From contig JAZUPW010000005.1 in the NCBI GenBank assembly GCA_045605385.1, forward strand, positions 41,568 to 105,567: DNA of 64,000 nucleotides, written 5' to 3'. This document shows, one piece after another, positions 9,391 through 18,189 of the stretch. Positions within the stretch are counted from its first letter, which is position 1. Every line of letters begins with the position of its first letter. The translations under genes were made by a program, and so were the position numbers. The notes under the pieces were generated by a model, which searched no databases, was not told where the DNA came from, and was given only the letters and a program-made list of their open reading frames with translations. Source of the stretch: SIG607 sp045605385. GTDB taxonomy: Bacteria > Bacillota > Clostridia > Oscillospirales > Acutalibacteraceae.

Positions 9391-9999
9391 ATGAAGCGTT
9401 ATATTGCTGTTTTACTTGCTGTACTTACTTTGTTTTGTTTTTGCAGTTGTGGGGACAATTCTCATAATATTTCGGATGATGATTTAAGTTCTGATATTAT
9501 GTATTATTTAAGTTTAGGAAAAATTAAAGAGGCAGATTTTGCACTTGGTACAACTCCTGAAGAAATTGATAATGCAAAACTTGAGCCTTCGCACGAAATT
9601 GGCGGAGATGCAAACGTAGGTGATGAGCATAATCACGAACAGGGTGTAGTTAAAGAAGAAGGAATGGTTAGTTATCACTACACTTACGGTCCTTTCCAGT
9701 ACTACTATAATAAAGGCAAAGAAGATAAAGGTGTTTCCTTTATTGTAAGTTTAGATAAGGCGTACGGCTTTACCGTTGGAATTACTTCCAAGTTTGAAAT
9801 TGAAAATGCTTTAAGCAATTTAGAACCCGAAAAGCGCAAAGCCAAAAGCGATGATTTCTTCTTTATGGTTGTTGAAATTGAAGATTGTGAAATGCTAATA
9901 TATGAATACGAAAAATATACACTTTCGTTCTACTTTAAAGATGATATTTTAATTTGCACAACACTTCAAAACAGTGAAGAGTGGTCGCTTAAAGGTTAA
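9391..9999 (+). CDS. Predicted lipoprotein of unknown function
   Basis: A 202-residue protein with a lipoprotein signal: a short basic start, a hydrophobic stretch and a lipobox-like end LFCFCSC, so it is probably lipid-anchored on the outer face of the membrane. The mature part is acidic and rich in aromatic residues, with a KFEIENALSNL segment and a hydrophobic beta-like C-terminal half. I recognise no named domain. It directly follows pncB and precedes the large repeat protein by 31 bases, so the three may share a transcript. Confidence 0.75.
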   Translation: MKRYIAVLLAVLTLFCFCSCGDNSHNISDDDLSSDIMYYLSLGKIKEADFALGTTPEEIDNAKLEPSHEIGGDANVGDEHNHEQGVVKEEGMVSYHYTYGPFQYYYNKGKEDKGVSFIVSLDKAYGFTVGITSKFEIENALSNLEPEKRKAKSDDFFFMVVEIEDCEMLIYEYEKYTLSFYFKDDILICTTLQNSEEWSLKG

Positions 10000-10030
10000 T
10001 TTTATTTTTGCGTGTTAGGAGAGAGCAATT

Positions 10031-13000
10031 ATGTCTAGAATTATTAAGTTTTTGGCTTCAATAATGGTTTTGCTAATGATTTTAACTTCTGTTCCTGCCG
10101 TTAGCGTATCGGCTTTAGCGGATGAAATTCAAAATTTGTCGGTTAACGCTAACGCTTTGCCGTATGGTGTTATTTTGAATGAATATGATGATACAACAAG
10201 AGCGCAGTGGATTCATAACCTTGTTGTTGTGTTTGAAATTGAACAGGAAGATTATCTTTTGCCCGATAATTATTACGCAGATATTGATGAAGAACACGAA
10301 TTTTTCAGGGATATTTTACTTGCAGTTGATTGCGGTATAATTGAACTTGAAGAAGGTGAAATGTTTTATCCCGATAGTTCGCTTACACGTGACTTTGCTG
10401 TAAGTACTTTGAATTTCTGCCTTGGATATCAATTAGGTGAAGATATAGTTTATACTTTTTCAGATGCGGCTGATTGCTTTGATGCAGTTAGTGCGCAAAT
10501 TGCCATTAACCGTGGTTGGGTTAACCTTGTTAACGGTGCCTTTGTGCCAAGTAAAAAATTAACCTACAATGAAGCGGTATTGATGCTTAACGATGCTAAT
10601 AATACTGTTAATACAGATGCAATTGACCCCGATTATGAAAGTTCTTATGATTTTTTAAGTGACGTTAAGGTTGTTCCAAGTGACATAGTTGCAACAAAGG
10701 ATGAAGACGGACTTGTACATATTGTTGATTGTCCGATTGATATTAACGTTAACGATAAATTTGCTGTTTATTTTAACGGTATCCCTTGTGTTTACACTGC
10801 AGAAGCCGTAGAAGTAACAGATTATGAAACCATTATTTTCTGTGTTGATACAGAATACGAAGATGCTTTTTCTGCCGTTGATGCTGAAGGAGTTTTAGAT
10901 TTTGATTCTTTTGAGTTTATAGCCGAAGATGGCATTCAAATGGAAATTGTTGAAGATGTTTCTCCAATTTCAACCTTTGACACCAAGAAATTAAAAACAA
11001 TTAAAATACCTGTACCGCTTTCTATGGGTGGTGTTGACGCTAACATTGACGTTACAATTAAGAAACCGCAGATTGAGTATTACGTTAAAAACGATAAGGT
11101 TAAGGTTGCTTTAAGCGGTGATTATGATGTTGAATACAGTGCCGAAGTGAATATGTTGGAAGCGGGCGGATTAGATAAAAGTATTCCGTTGTTCGCTTGT
11201 AACGTGTTAGGTGTTGGTACCTTTAAAATTTCAATTGACGTAGATTTTACTGCCAAGGCAGGTGGTTTTATAAAGGGACATTTTGTTGCAGGAATTGAAT
11301 GTGAAAAGGATAAGAGCATCCGTGCAATTAAAAGTTTTTCAAAGAAAGATTGTTATGATGAACTTGAAGGCGCAACAAAAATATCTTTAAAAGCATCTTT
11401 AAGCACTACTGATCTTCCTTGCGTTTCTGCAAGTATTTATGCCGCAGTAGGTTATAAATCAAGCGTTAACAAAAAGATATATAACGATTCCGATAAACCA
11501 CACGTTTGTGAACATAGAAAAGCCTATATTTTTGCAGACTACGGTTTTACAGCGTCTATTCAAATAGGAATATGGAAACAATCTGAAAAATTTTCCACCG
11601 ACGTTTTTAATGAATTTAACAGTCCCGTAAGAACTGTGGCGCACTATGAAGATGATAAACTTGTTAGTGAATGCACGCGTGATAAATCTTACTTTAAGTA
11701 TTATTCAAAATATAACTCCCGTTGGTACGGCGGAAGCAGGGGATATGGCTTAGCGGCTGACGGCTCTACTGTTCCTTTGTTTGATTACGAAATTAATGAT
11801 AGTGATCAAATTGTAATTACAGGCTATAACGGCAATTCAAATTACATAAATATTCCTGAAGAAATAGATGGTAAAAAGGTAGTAACCATAGGCAATTCTG
11901 CATTTGGATATCGTGACGTTATAAGTGTTTCTATTCCAAATACTGTAACTGAAATTGAAAGTTGGGCTTTTGCTAACTGTCCTAATCTTAGAACCGTTAA
12001 ATTCTCTAACGCTTTAAGTAAAATCGGCGCATGTGCGTTTTATGAATGTTTTGCGCTAAATAACGTAGTTTTACCGTCTTCCCTTAAGGAAATTGGTTCG
12101 GGTAGTTTTGGTAACTGTATTTCAATAAGAAGTATTAATATTCCAAAAAATCTTTCTACATATAGCGGTGGCGTGTTTGGCGGACCGTTTTATGGTTGTG
12201 TTAATTTAAAAACGGTTGATTTTGAAGATAATATAACCGAAATTCTGCCTTACCTTTTTGAAGGATGCGGAATTGAAGAAATAATTATTCCCGATACTGT
12301 AACTAAAATTGGTTATCATTCTTTCGGCAGTTGTGAATTACTTGAAAACATAGACTTCTCAGAAAATCTTGACGTTATTGAAAACCGCGCTTTTGAAAAC
12401 TGTACGGCACTTACAAAAGTTGAATTTCCTGAATATTTTACCCAAACACAGGGTGCTGTTTTCTTAAATTGTACTGCCCTTACTGAGGCGTTTATCCCGA
12501 AGAGTTTAGCAAATTCAAATAAAGGCTATACCGATACTGACGGCGGTATGTTTGCTGGCTGTTCGTCTTTAAATAACATTATCCTTGATGAAGGAATTAA
12601 AATTATTCCCGATTTCATTTATAATAATTGTACCGGTATTACCGATGTAGTTTTGCCCGAAACTGTAAAAGAAATTGAGGACAACGCATTTGCAGACTGT
12701 AATAATTTAAAAACTATTAAACTTCCAAGCGGAATTACGCAAATTGGTACTGACACGTTTTGTAAATGTACTTCTCTTAGTGAAATAGAAATTCCTGAAG
12801 GTGTTATATTAATTGGTCACTATGCGTTTACCGAGTGCACCTCACTTGAAAAAGTTAAGTTACCTCAATCTCTTGAAAAAATTTACACAGAAGCTTTTTA
12901 TCACTGTTCTTCATTAAAAGAAATTGAAATTCCAAACAGCGTTACCTATATCGGTAATGCAGCTTTTAAGGAATGCACCTCACTTGAAAAAGTAAAAATG

Positions 13001-14776
13001 CCTGTTGGTTTGGAAGAGATTGAAGGTTATATGTTTGAAAACTGCACTTCTTTAAAAGAATTTACCGTGCATAAAGCAGTTGAATTTATTGGCGGTTATG
13101 CGTTTCAAAATTGTACAGCGCTTGAAACTCTTAATTTTGAAGAAGGTTCTTTATTAAATACAATCGAACACGCTGCTTTCAGAAATTGCGCCGCTTTAGA
13201 ATCTTTAACACTTCCAATCGGCTTGAGAACTATTCATGAAGAAGCCTTTATTAACTGTTCTTCGCTTGTTGAATTATACATTCCTTACACAGTAAAGACG
13301 CTTGAACGATACGTATTTGAAAATTGTTCGTCACTCACCGACGTAACAATTGATGATTATTCAATTACAGAACTTAAAGTAAGAACTTTTGCGGGATGTT
13401 CTGCTTTGAAGACTATTAAGTTGCCAAAAGGTTTGGTTACTATTGAAGAAGAAGCATTCCATAACAATACCGCGTTATTTGACGTAATAATTCCCGAATC
13501 GGTAACTCAAATTGAAGCAACTTCATTCTCTTATCCGCTAAAAACTACAATTTATTCAATGTCAGATACTTATGTTCACGAATTTGCAAATGAATATGAA
13601 TTTATGTTCGAAGATAATTCCGTTCTTTGCGAAGGTATGTGCCTTAAGGACGGAGAGGAATTTGTTGAGGTTGTTTGCGGTGAAACGTTTGTTCCCGAGT
13701 TCGAGTTTTATCCTGAAGACTGCAACGAAGTTATAACACTTAACACCGATAACGGTATTGTCATAATAGATGGTCACGAGATAAAAACCTATGAGCCCGG
13801 ACTTGCAGTAATTACCGCAACATCTACAAGCGGTGCGTATTGTGAATTTACGCTTTACGTTAAAGGGGTAGAGCGTATTGAGGTTACTTCAATGCCGAAT
13901 AAAACCACCTACAAATTAGGTGAAGAACTTAATTTAGACGGAATGGTAGTTGAGGCGTTTTACGATGACGGCACAAGTTTTGTAGTAGAGGATTATGAAG
14001 TTTACGGTTTTGACAGTACTTACGAGGGTGTATGTTCTGTATGCATTTCTTATATTGCACCGAACGGTAGGGGCTTTGAAACCTACTTTGACGTTGAAAT
14101 TGTAGATACCCGTGCTAAGGTTACTGAACTTTATATTTCATCATTGCCAAATAAGTTAATGTATCAACGTAAAGAATCACTTGATTTAACCGGTCTTGTT
14201 GTTATGGCAAATTACAGCGACGGAACAACTGCCGAAGTAAAGGATTACAAGGTTAGCGGTTATAATGCGCTTAAAAACGGTGTACATACTTTAACCGTAA
14301 CATTTGAAGAACAGACTACTACGTTTGATGTTGTTGTTGGTTTATCTATAACAGATGTTGAAATTTTAGAAATGCCGTATATTACCGAGTACTTTAAAGG
14401 TGAACAATTTATTTCTGACGGTATGATTCTTTCGGTGACCTTTAGCGACGGAACGGTAAAAGAAATTGATAGCGGTTATACTGTTAGCGGTTACAACCCT
14501 GAAAAGGCAGGAACTCAAACACTTACAGTTACTTATTTTAATGCTTCTGCAACGTTTACTGTTACTGTTTACGGTGATGAAGATGAACACGAAATGGGAG
14601 ATATTAACGGTGATGGTACAGTAAATGCTTCAGACCTTGCAACTCTGAAAAAACTGCTAGCAGGCTTAATTACGGAAGATGACGACGTTGTAAAGTATCC
14701 CGATGTTAACGAAGACGGAAATACAAATGCATCTGACCTTGCGTATATTAAGAAAATGTTGGCTGGTTTGCTATAA
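10031..14776 (+). CDS. Secreted BspA-type leucine-rich-repeat protein with C-terminal dockerin
   Basis: A 1581-residue secreted protein. Residues 1 to about 30 form a signal peptide ending in VSALA. Residues about 85-200 look like two degenerate S-layer-homology repeats (FYPDSSLTRDFAV and FVPSKKLTYNEAV). A beta-rich region follows, then about 25 BspA-like LRR_5 repeats from roughly residue 595 to 1185 with the NCTSLKE/SGVTEIGDYAF style pattern. Three related immunoglobulin-like domains start near 1280, 1363 and 1440 (TSMPNKTTYKLGEEL type). Residues about 1522-1581 are a type I dockerin with two calcium-loop repeats, DINGDGTVNASDL and DVNEDGNTNASDL. It may bind host or plant surfaces and dock to a cohesin; no cohesin is in this window. 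Confidence 0.88.
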   Translation: MSRIIKFLASIMVLLMILTSVPAVSVSALADEIQNLSVNANALPYGVILNEYDDTTRAQWIHNLVVVFEIEQEDYLLPDNYYADIDEEHEFFRDILLAVDCGIIELEEGEMFYPDSSLTRDFAVSTLNFCLGYQLGEDIVYTFSDAADCFDAVSAQIAINRGWVNLVNGAFVPSKKLTYNEAVLMLNDANNTVNTDAIDPDYESSYDFLSDVKVVPSDIVATKDEDGLVHIVDCPIDINVNDKFAVYFNGIPCVYTAEAVEVTDYETIIFCVDTEYEDAFSAVDAEGVLDFDSFEFIAEDGIQMEIVEDVSPISTFDTKKLKTIKIPVPLSMGGVDANIDVTIKKPQIEYYVKNDKVKVALSGDYDVEYSAEVNMLEAGGLDKSIPLFACNVLGVGTFKISIDVDFTAKAGGFIKGHFVAGIECEKDKSIRAIKSFSKKDCYDELEGATKISLKASLSTTDLPCVSASIYAAVGYKSSVNKKIYNDSDKPHVCEHRKAYIFADYGFTASIQIGIWKQSEKFSTDVFNEFNSPVRTVAHYEDDKLVSECTRDKSYFKYYSKYNSRWYGGSRGYGLAADGSTVPLFDYEINDSDQIVITGYNGNSNYINIPEEIDGKKVVTIGNSAFGYRDVISVSIPNTVTEIESWAFANCPNLRTVKFSNALSKIGACAFYECFALNNVVLPSSLKEIGSGSFGNCISIRSINIPKNLSTYSGGVFGGPFYGCVNLKTVDFEDNITEILPYLFEGCGIEEIIIPDTVTKIGYHSFGSCELLENIDFSENLDVIENRAFENCTALTKVEFPEYFTQTQGAVFLNCTALTEAFIPKSLANSNKGYTDTDGGMFAGCSSLNNIILDEGIKIIPDFIYNNCTGITDVVLPETVKEIEDNAFADCNNLKTIKLPSGITQIGTDTFCKCTSLSEIEIPEGVILIGHYAFTECTSLEKVKLPQSLEKIYTEAFYHCSSLKEIEIPNSVTYIGNAAFKECTSLEKVKMPVGLEEIEGYMFENCTSLKEFTVHKAVEFIGGYAFQNCTALETLNFEEGSLLNTIEHAAFRNCAALESLTLPIGLRTIHEEAFINCSSLVELYIPYTVKTLERYVFENCSSLTDVTIDDYSITELKVRTFAGCSALKTIKLPKGLVTIEEEAFHNNTALFDVIIPESVTQIEATSFSYPLKTTIYSMSDTYVHEFANEYEFMFEDNSVLCEGMCLKDGEEFVEVVCGETFVPEFEFYPEDCNEVITLNTDNGIVIIDGHEIKTYEPGLAVITATSTSGAYCEFTLYVKGVERIEVTSMPNKTTYKLGEELNLDGMVVEAFYDDGTSFVVEDYEVYGFDSTYEGVCSVCISYIAPNGRGFETYFDVEIVDTRAKVTELYISSLPNKLMYQRKESLDLTGLVVMANYSDGTTAEVKDYKVSGYNALKNGVHTLTVTFEEQTTTFDVVVGLSITDVEILEMPYITEYFKGEQFISDGMILSVTFSDGTVKEIDSGYTVSGYNPEKAGTQTLTVTYFNASATFTVTVYGDEDEHEMGDINGDGTVNASDLATLKKLLAGLITEDDDVVKYPDVNEDGNTNASDLAYIKKMLAGLL

Positions 14777-14780
14777 ATTT

Positions 14781-14818
14781 AAAATAACCTTACGTTTTTA
14801 AAACGTAAGGTTATTTTT
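14781..14818. terminator. Bidirectional terminator between the LRR-dockerin gene and yunB
   Basis: AAAATAACCTTACGTTTT pairs with its complement around a one- or two-base loop, with A and T tracts on the flanks. It overlaps the yunB stop by one base. Confidence 0.85.
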
Positions 14819-15507
14819 TATTGCATTGAAAAATTAAAAATATCTTCGGCAATGCCATCGTGGTCTGTTTCGTTAACACTTGTAAACTGATTTGGAGTAA
14901 CTCCCGTTATAACTGTTTGCGCGGCAATACAACTCATATTTGTAGTAAAACTTGAATTGTACCACGGGATAAGTACCTTTCCGTTCATTTCAAGTTGAAT
15001 TAAAATCTGGTGTAAAACCTGATTAATACCAGCAGAGGTGAAAACACTTTTAAAATCGGCAATTACGGTGCTTGTTAGTCGCATATTGAATTTAATTTCG
15101 GGGCCTCTGCCTATTGTAAATTCATTTCCTATTATTGTTCCAATGGGAATAGCAATAGGGTAGTCGGATTGTTTTGAAAGTTTTTCATCTATTTTTACCG
15201 CAATTTGCGAACGAATTGAGTTTAATTCTTCAACACCAATTTCAAGAGAAGTTACGTTACCGTTAACATCTCTGGATAATTTAACTATTTCGCCGTATGT
15301 AATTTTATTTTCGCTCAATAATTCCGAAATAGCTTCATTTGCGGTTTTAATTAGTAAAGTTTCACCGGCTGATACTGAATAATCACTAAGAATTTTGCGA
15401 AGTTGAAAATCACCAATTAGTAAAATAATAAAAATTATTGCAATGTTTAAAAAAATAATTAGTGTTGGTTTAATGCTTTTTTTTGGTTTAGGTTTCGCAA
15501 CGTACAT
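14818..15507 (-). CDS. yunB: Sporulation protein YunB
   Basis: A 229-residue YunB homologue, a spore-formation protein expressed in the mother cell in Bacillus. An N-terminal basic stretch is followed by one membrane helix (about residues 15-37); the rest is predicted outside the cytoplasm. Family features include the NSIRSQIAVKI segment, the IPIGTIIGNEFTIGRGP core and the INQVLHQI helix. The ATG at 15507 is preceded five bases away by AGGTG, which is the 3' arm of a hairpin that also terminates the upstream gene. Translation may therefore need this hairpin to be opened. Confidence 0.9.
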   Translation of the reverse strand: MYVAKPKPKKSIKPTLIIFLNIAIIFIILLIGDFQLRKILSDYSVSAGETLLIKTANEAISELLSENKITYGEIVKLSRDVNGNVTSLEIGVEELNSIRSQIAVKIDEKLSKQSDYPIAIPIGTIIGNEFTIGRGPEIKFNMRLTSTVIADFKSVFTSAGINQVLHQILIQLEMNGKVLIPWYNSSFTTNMSCIAAQTVITGVTPNQFTSVNETDHDGIAEDIFNFSMQ

Positions 15508-15509
15508 AA

Positions 15510-15550
15510 AAACACCTGCCTAATTCATAATACGAAAAAGGCAGGTGTTT
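15510..15550 (-). promoter_or_regulatory. Terminator hairpin that also buries the yunB ribosome binding site
   Basis: On the minus strand AAACACCTGCC (15550-15540) pairs with GGCAGGTGTTT (15520-15510), followed by TT and the yunB ATG at 15507. The AGGTG ribosome binding site is part of the 3' arm. It can terminate the kinase-like transcript and mask yunB translation. Confidence 0.7.
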
Positions 15551-15557
15551 GTTAAAA

Positions 15558-16175
15558 CTATTTTAAAATATTCTCGGCATAATATTGAATAAGTTTGGCA
15601 ACGTTTTCGGTTCCGATTTTACTGTCTATACATAAATCATAACTTTTTGAATTGCCCCATTTTGAATCGGAAAAATAGTTGTGATAATTTGAACGTCGTT
15701 TATCTGCTTTTTTAACAGTTTCAAACGCTTTATCGAAACTTACGTTATCAAATTCTGCAACACGCTTTGCACGCTGTTCAATATCGGCGTGAATAAATAC
15801 CGATAAAACGTTTTCGCAATCTTTTAAAATACTCTCGGCACAACGGCCAACAATTACACAAGAACCTTCTTCGGCAGCGTTACGGATAACTTCTGCCTGA
15901 ACAGAAAATACTTTATCAATTATCGGTAAGTTAGGAATACCCGATAAAACACTTTCGTATGAATGGCCTCCTAAAGAAAGGGAATAAAGAAAACTGTTTG
16001 TGGGTTTTTCGTCGTAATGCTCAACAATATCGGGGTCAAGTCCGCTTTTTTCTGCGGCTATATCAAGTATTTCTTTATCGTAGAGCTTTAGTCCCATATT
16101 TTTTGCCAATAATTTAGCAATTTCGTGACCTCCGCTGCCAAATTCTCTGCCAATAGTAATTATAATTTTCTTCAT
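15558..16175 (-). CDS. Cytidylate kinase-like family protein
   Basis: A 205-residue P-loop kinase of the cytidylate-kinase-like family. The nucleotide-binding loop is GREFGSGGHEIA near the N-terminus, then LYDKEILDIAA, a VIVGRCAE segment and the RRSNYHNYF lid region. It resembles Cmk but belongs to the paralogous group found in Clostridia whose substrate has not been settled, so I do not give the cmk name. The ATG at 16175 is chosen because GAGGT lies five bases upstream; a longer in-frame reading has no ribosome binding site. Confidence 0.85.
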   Translation of the reverse strand: MKKIIITIGREFGSGGHEIAKLLAKNMGLKLYDKEILDIAAEKSGLDPDIVEHYDEKPTNSFLYSLSLGGHSYESVLSGIPNLPIIDKVFSVQAEVIRNAAEEGSCVIVGRCAESILKDCENVLSVFIHADIEQRAKRVAEFDNVSFDKAFETVKKADKRRSNYHNYFSDSKWGNSKSYDLCIDSKIGTENVAKLIQYYAENILK

Positions 16176-16268
16176 ATTGTACCTCGTTAAAAAATATAAA
16201 ATCATATTACATTGTATTATTTTTTTATTATTATATCACAGATTTACGCTGAAATCAACAAATTAATA

Positions 16269-16297
16269 TTGACTTTTCGGTTATCATAGTATAAAAT
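16269..16297 (+). promoter_or_regulatory. Promoter for the structured RNA and tRNA-Leu
   Basis: TTGACT (16269-16274) and TAAAAT (16292-16297) are spaced by 17 bases. A start point near 16304 falls just before the tRNA-like head of the RNA at 16313. Confidence 0.65.
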
Positions 16298-16312
16298 AAT
16301 TAAGCAAAATAT

Positions 16313-16470
16313 GCGGGTGTGGCGGAATTGGGCGAAGCAGACTGCCGCATTCGGTGAATGAAACAGGCAGTATGCTGAGGTGAAGAAATAAGGAGTAATG
16401 CGATGCGCCCCAAGCAAGCAGTACGACTATATTTCTGAGGGTAACGCACGTAGTGCGGCTGCCAACTTTA
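16313..16470 (+). ncRNA. Structured RNA E1 with a tRNA-Leu 5' head (unrecognised class)
   Basis: No open reading frame of note. The first 19 bases equal the first 19 bases of tRNA-Leu(UAG) at 16517, and the identity runs five bases further upstream. The remainder folds into stems: ACTGCC 16341-16346 with GGCAGT 16366-16371; an inner CATTC/GAATG hairpin; AGAAATA 16384-16390 with TATTTCT 16430-16436; and CGCAC/GTGCG near 16445-16457. Three blocks, GCATTCGGTGAATGAAACAG (16347-16366), GCGCCCCAAGC (16405-16415) and GGTAACGCA (16440-16448), recur in the same order in a second copy at 38697-38853. A T-rich tract follows. I do not recognise the class; the raiA motif and Y-RNA-like RNAs should be excluded. 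Confidence 0.7.
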
Positions 16471-16516
16471 ATTATTTTCTTTTTTGTTTCATATTTCTAT
16501 ATCTTTTTGTTAATAT

Positions 16517-16599
16517 GCGGGTGTGGCGGAATTGGCAGACGCACTAGCCTTAGGAGCTAGCGGATTTCCGTGAAGGTTCAAGTCCTTTCACCCGCACCA
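16517..16599 (+). tRNA. tRNA-Leu (anticodon UAG)
   Basis: An 83-base class II tRNA with CCA encoded. The acceptor stem GCGGGTG pairs with CACCCGC, the anticodon arm is CTAGC-CTTAGGA-GCTAG with anticodon TAG, and the T arm contains GGTTCAAGTCC. Its first 19 bases and five upstream bases are duplicated at 16308-16331. Confidence 0.95.
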
Positions 16600-16607
16600 A
16601 AGCATTC

Positions 16608-16650
16608 AAACCCGAACCTTTTACCGATCGGTGAAATGTTCGGGTTTGTT
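16608..16650 (+). terminator. Terminator after tRNA-Leu
   Basis: AAACCCGAAC (16608-16617) pairs with GTTCGGGTTT (16638-16647), with an inner TTTACCGATCGGTGAAA hairpin. Confidence 0.8.
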
Positions 16651-16983
16651 GTTTACTTAAAAGAACTTATATAGCCTCTGTTTGTGGCAGTGCGGAGTTA
16701 GTTTCTCTGTACTGTCACTTCTTCGTTTTAAGGATTTTTCGTACACAATGGATATTTGAAATATAGACTGCAAAATAGTAATTGTCAATCCTTTAATGAT
16801 TTTTCAAAAAATGTTATGTAAAAAAATATTAACGTAAGTGTATATATTTTAATAGTATCGGAGTAATTCTAAAAAACTTTGAAAAATCTAGCATGTTCTA
16901 ACTCCGTTTTTGTATAAAGGTTTAAGTAAAAAATTTTGACGCAAACTAATATCAACATTAAAATTAAAAATGGAGGTTTTGAT
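16651..16983. other. Non-coding left edge of the accessory island
   Basis: I see no gene in this 333-base AT-rich stretch. It contains CGGAGTTAG at 16691-16699 and its complement CTAACTCCG at 16905-16913; the latter also pairs with CGGAGT near 16859 and is followed by TTTTTG, so it could be a terminator. This is where an attachment site would be expected, but I found no matching repeat at the other island edge. Confidence 0.4.
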
Positions 16984-17826
16984 ATGAATAAAAGAATTAT
17001 TACTCATAAAACAATAAGCTCGTTCAAGAAATATTTATTTGAGAACGAAAGGGCAGAGGCAACCATTGAAAAGTATATGCGTGATTTACTTTATTTCACT
17101 GAGTATGCCGCTGACTGTATATTAGATAAAGTATTAGTCCTTAACTATAAAGCAATGCTGGAACAAAAGTATGCAGTTAGAAGTGCAAATTCTATGTTGG
17201 CTGCGCTTAATACGTTCCTGCGATTTGTTGGTTGGCATGACCTGTGTGTCAGGCAGTTTAAAGTGCAAAAAGAGGCATATTGCTCTGAAGAAAAGGAACT
17301 TACCAAGGCAGAATATACAGCTCTTGTGAGGGCAGCGGAACAAAATAAAAATGAACGTTTATCTCTTGTTGTCCAGACAATCTGCGGAACTGGTATTCGA
17401 GTCAGTGAATTAAAAAGCATTACGGTGGAAGCTGTACGAAAAGGAGAAGCTGTTGTATCCTGCAAGGGTAAAACAAGAAAGATATTTATTGTTAATGCTT
17501 TGCGTAAAAAATTGCTTAGATATGCTGTAGAACAGAAAATTAACTCTGGAATTATATTTGTGACTAAAAGCGGTAAACCGTTTGACCGTAGTAATATATG
17601 GAGAGAAATGAAGAGTTTGTGTGAACAGGCAGGTGTTTCTCCGCAAAAGGTTTATCCGCATAATTTGAGACACCTTTTTGCGAGGACTTTTTATCGCATT
17701 GAAAAAGATATAGCAAAATTAGCAGACATTCTTGGTCATTCCAACATTAATACCACTCGCATTTATATCATCACCACCGGTGCTGAACATCGACGCCGTA
17801 TTGAAAATATGCGACTGATTATATAG
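16984..17826 (+). CDS. Tyrosine recombinase / integrase
   Basis: A 280-residue site-specific recombinase of the phage-integrase family. The N-terminal half is a SAM-like DNA-binding domain (YLFENERAEATIEKYMRDL). The catalytic domain shows the first arginine in GTGIRVSEL, the HNLRHLFA box, LGHSNINTT and the tyrosine in RIYII. The ATG at 16984 follows ATGGAGGTTTTGAT, a clear ribosome binding site. It lies 385 bases downstream of tRNA-Leu and marks the left end of the accessory island. Whether it moves the whole island, a smaller cassette, or is a domesticated recombinase cannot be decided here. Confidence 0.9.
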   Translation: MNKRIITHKTISSFKKYLFENERAEATIEKYMRDLLYFTEYAADCILDKVLVLNYKAMLEQKYAVRSANSMLAALNTFLRFVGWHDLCVRQFKVQKEAYCSEEKELTKAEYTALVRAAEQNKNERLSLVVQTICGTGIRVSELKSITVEAVRKGEAVVSCKGKTRKIFIVNALRKKLLRYAVEQKINSGIIFVTKSGKPFDRSNIWREMKSLCEQAGVSPQKVYPHNLRHLFARTFYRIEKDIAKLADILGHSNINTTRIYIITTGAEHRRRIENMRLII

Positions 17827-17845
17827 TATATCCTTATAAAAAATA

Positions 17846-17871
17846 AAACCGCTACACTTCAGCAGCGGTTT
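17846..17871 (+). terminator. Terminator after the integrase
   Basis: AAACCGCT (17846-17853) pairs with AGCGGTTT (17864-17871). The T tract is poor, so this is a moderate candidate. Confidence 0.5.
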
Positions 17872-17878
17872 GAATATC

Positions 17879-18158
17879 ACATAATGATTATTATGTTGTA
17901 TAAAACAATAAGAATAGAAAGTATAACTTCATTAAATGCTAAAAGGCATCTGAAAATAGGTATAACAAATTTGACCTTTTGAAAAAAATAACCAAAAGGT
18001 CTTGATTTTCACGCCCAAAATCCGTTAATTTTGTGTAAATCTCAATTTTTTTGAAAAACCGCTTGTTTTTTCGTATGTATTATGTTATAATACCACTTAC
18101 TTAAAAAGTAACGAAATATGCTTGTTCGGCTTTATGAACAACATAATAATCATTATGT
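17879..18158. repeat. 21-base perfect inverted repeat flanking a 238-base non-coding segment
   Basis: The 21 bases at 17879-17899 are the exact reverse complement of 18138-18158; each copy is itself partly palindromic (CATAATGATTATTATG). The segment between has no gene, carries a near-palindromic GACCTTTTG/CAAAAGGTC pair at about 17972-18003, and contains a good promoter. Possible readings are a small mobile element, recombinase binding sites or operators. Confidence 0.6.
18063..18091 (+). promoter_or_regulatory. Promoter of the KTR/TetR/SipW region
   Basis: TTGTTT (18063-18068) and a perfect TATAAT (18086-18091) are spaced by 17 bases. It points into the structured leader at 18190-18312. 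Confidence 0.7.
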
Positions 18159-18189
18159 TGCCTATTGCCGTTATAATTTAAGCAAACAC

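Noticed and set aside
16313..16470. Group I intron or tRNA intron in tRNA-Leu
   Set aside because: The downstream tRNA-Leu is complete and uninterrupted, the break is in the D-loop rather than the anticodon loop, and I see no conserved P, Q, R, S core.
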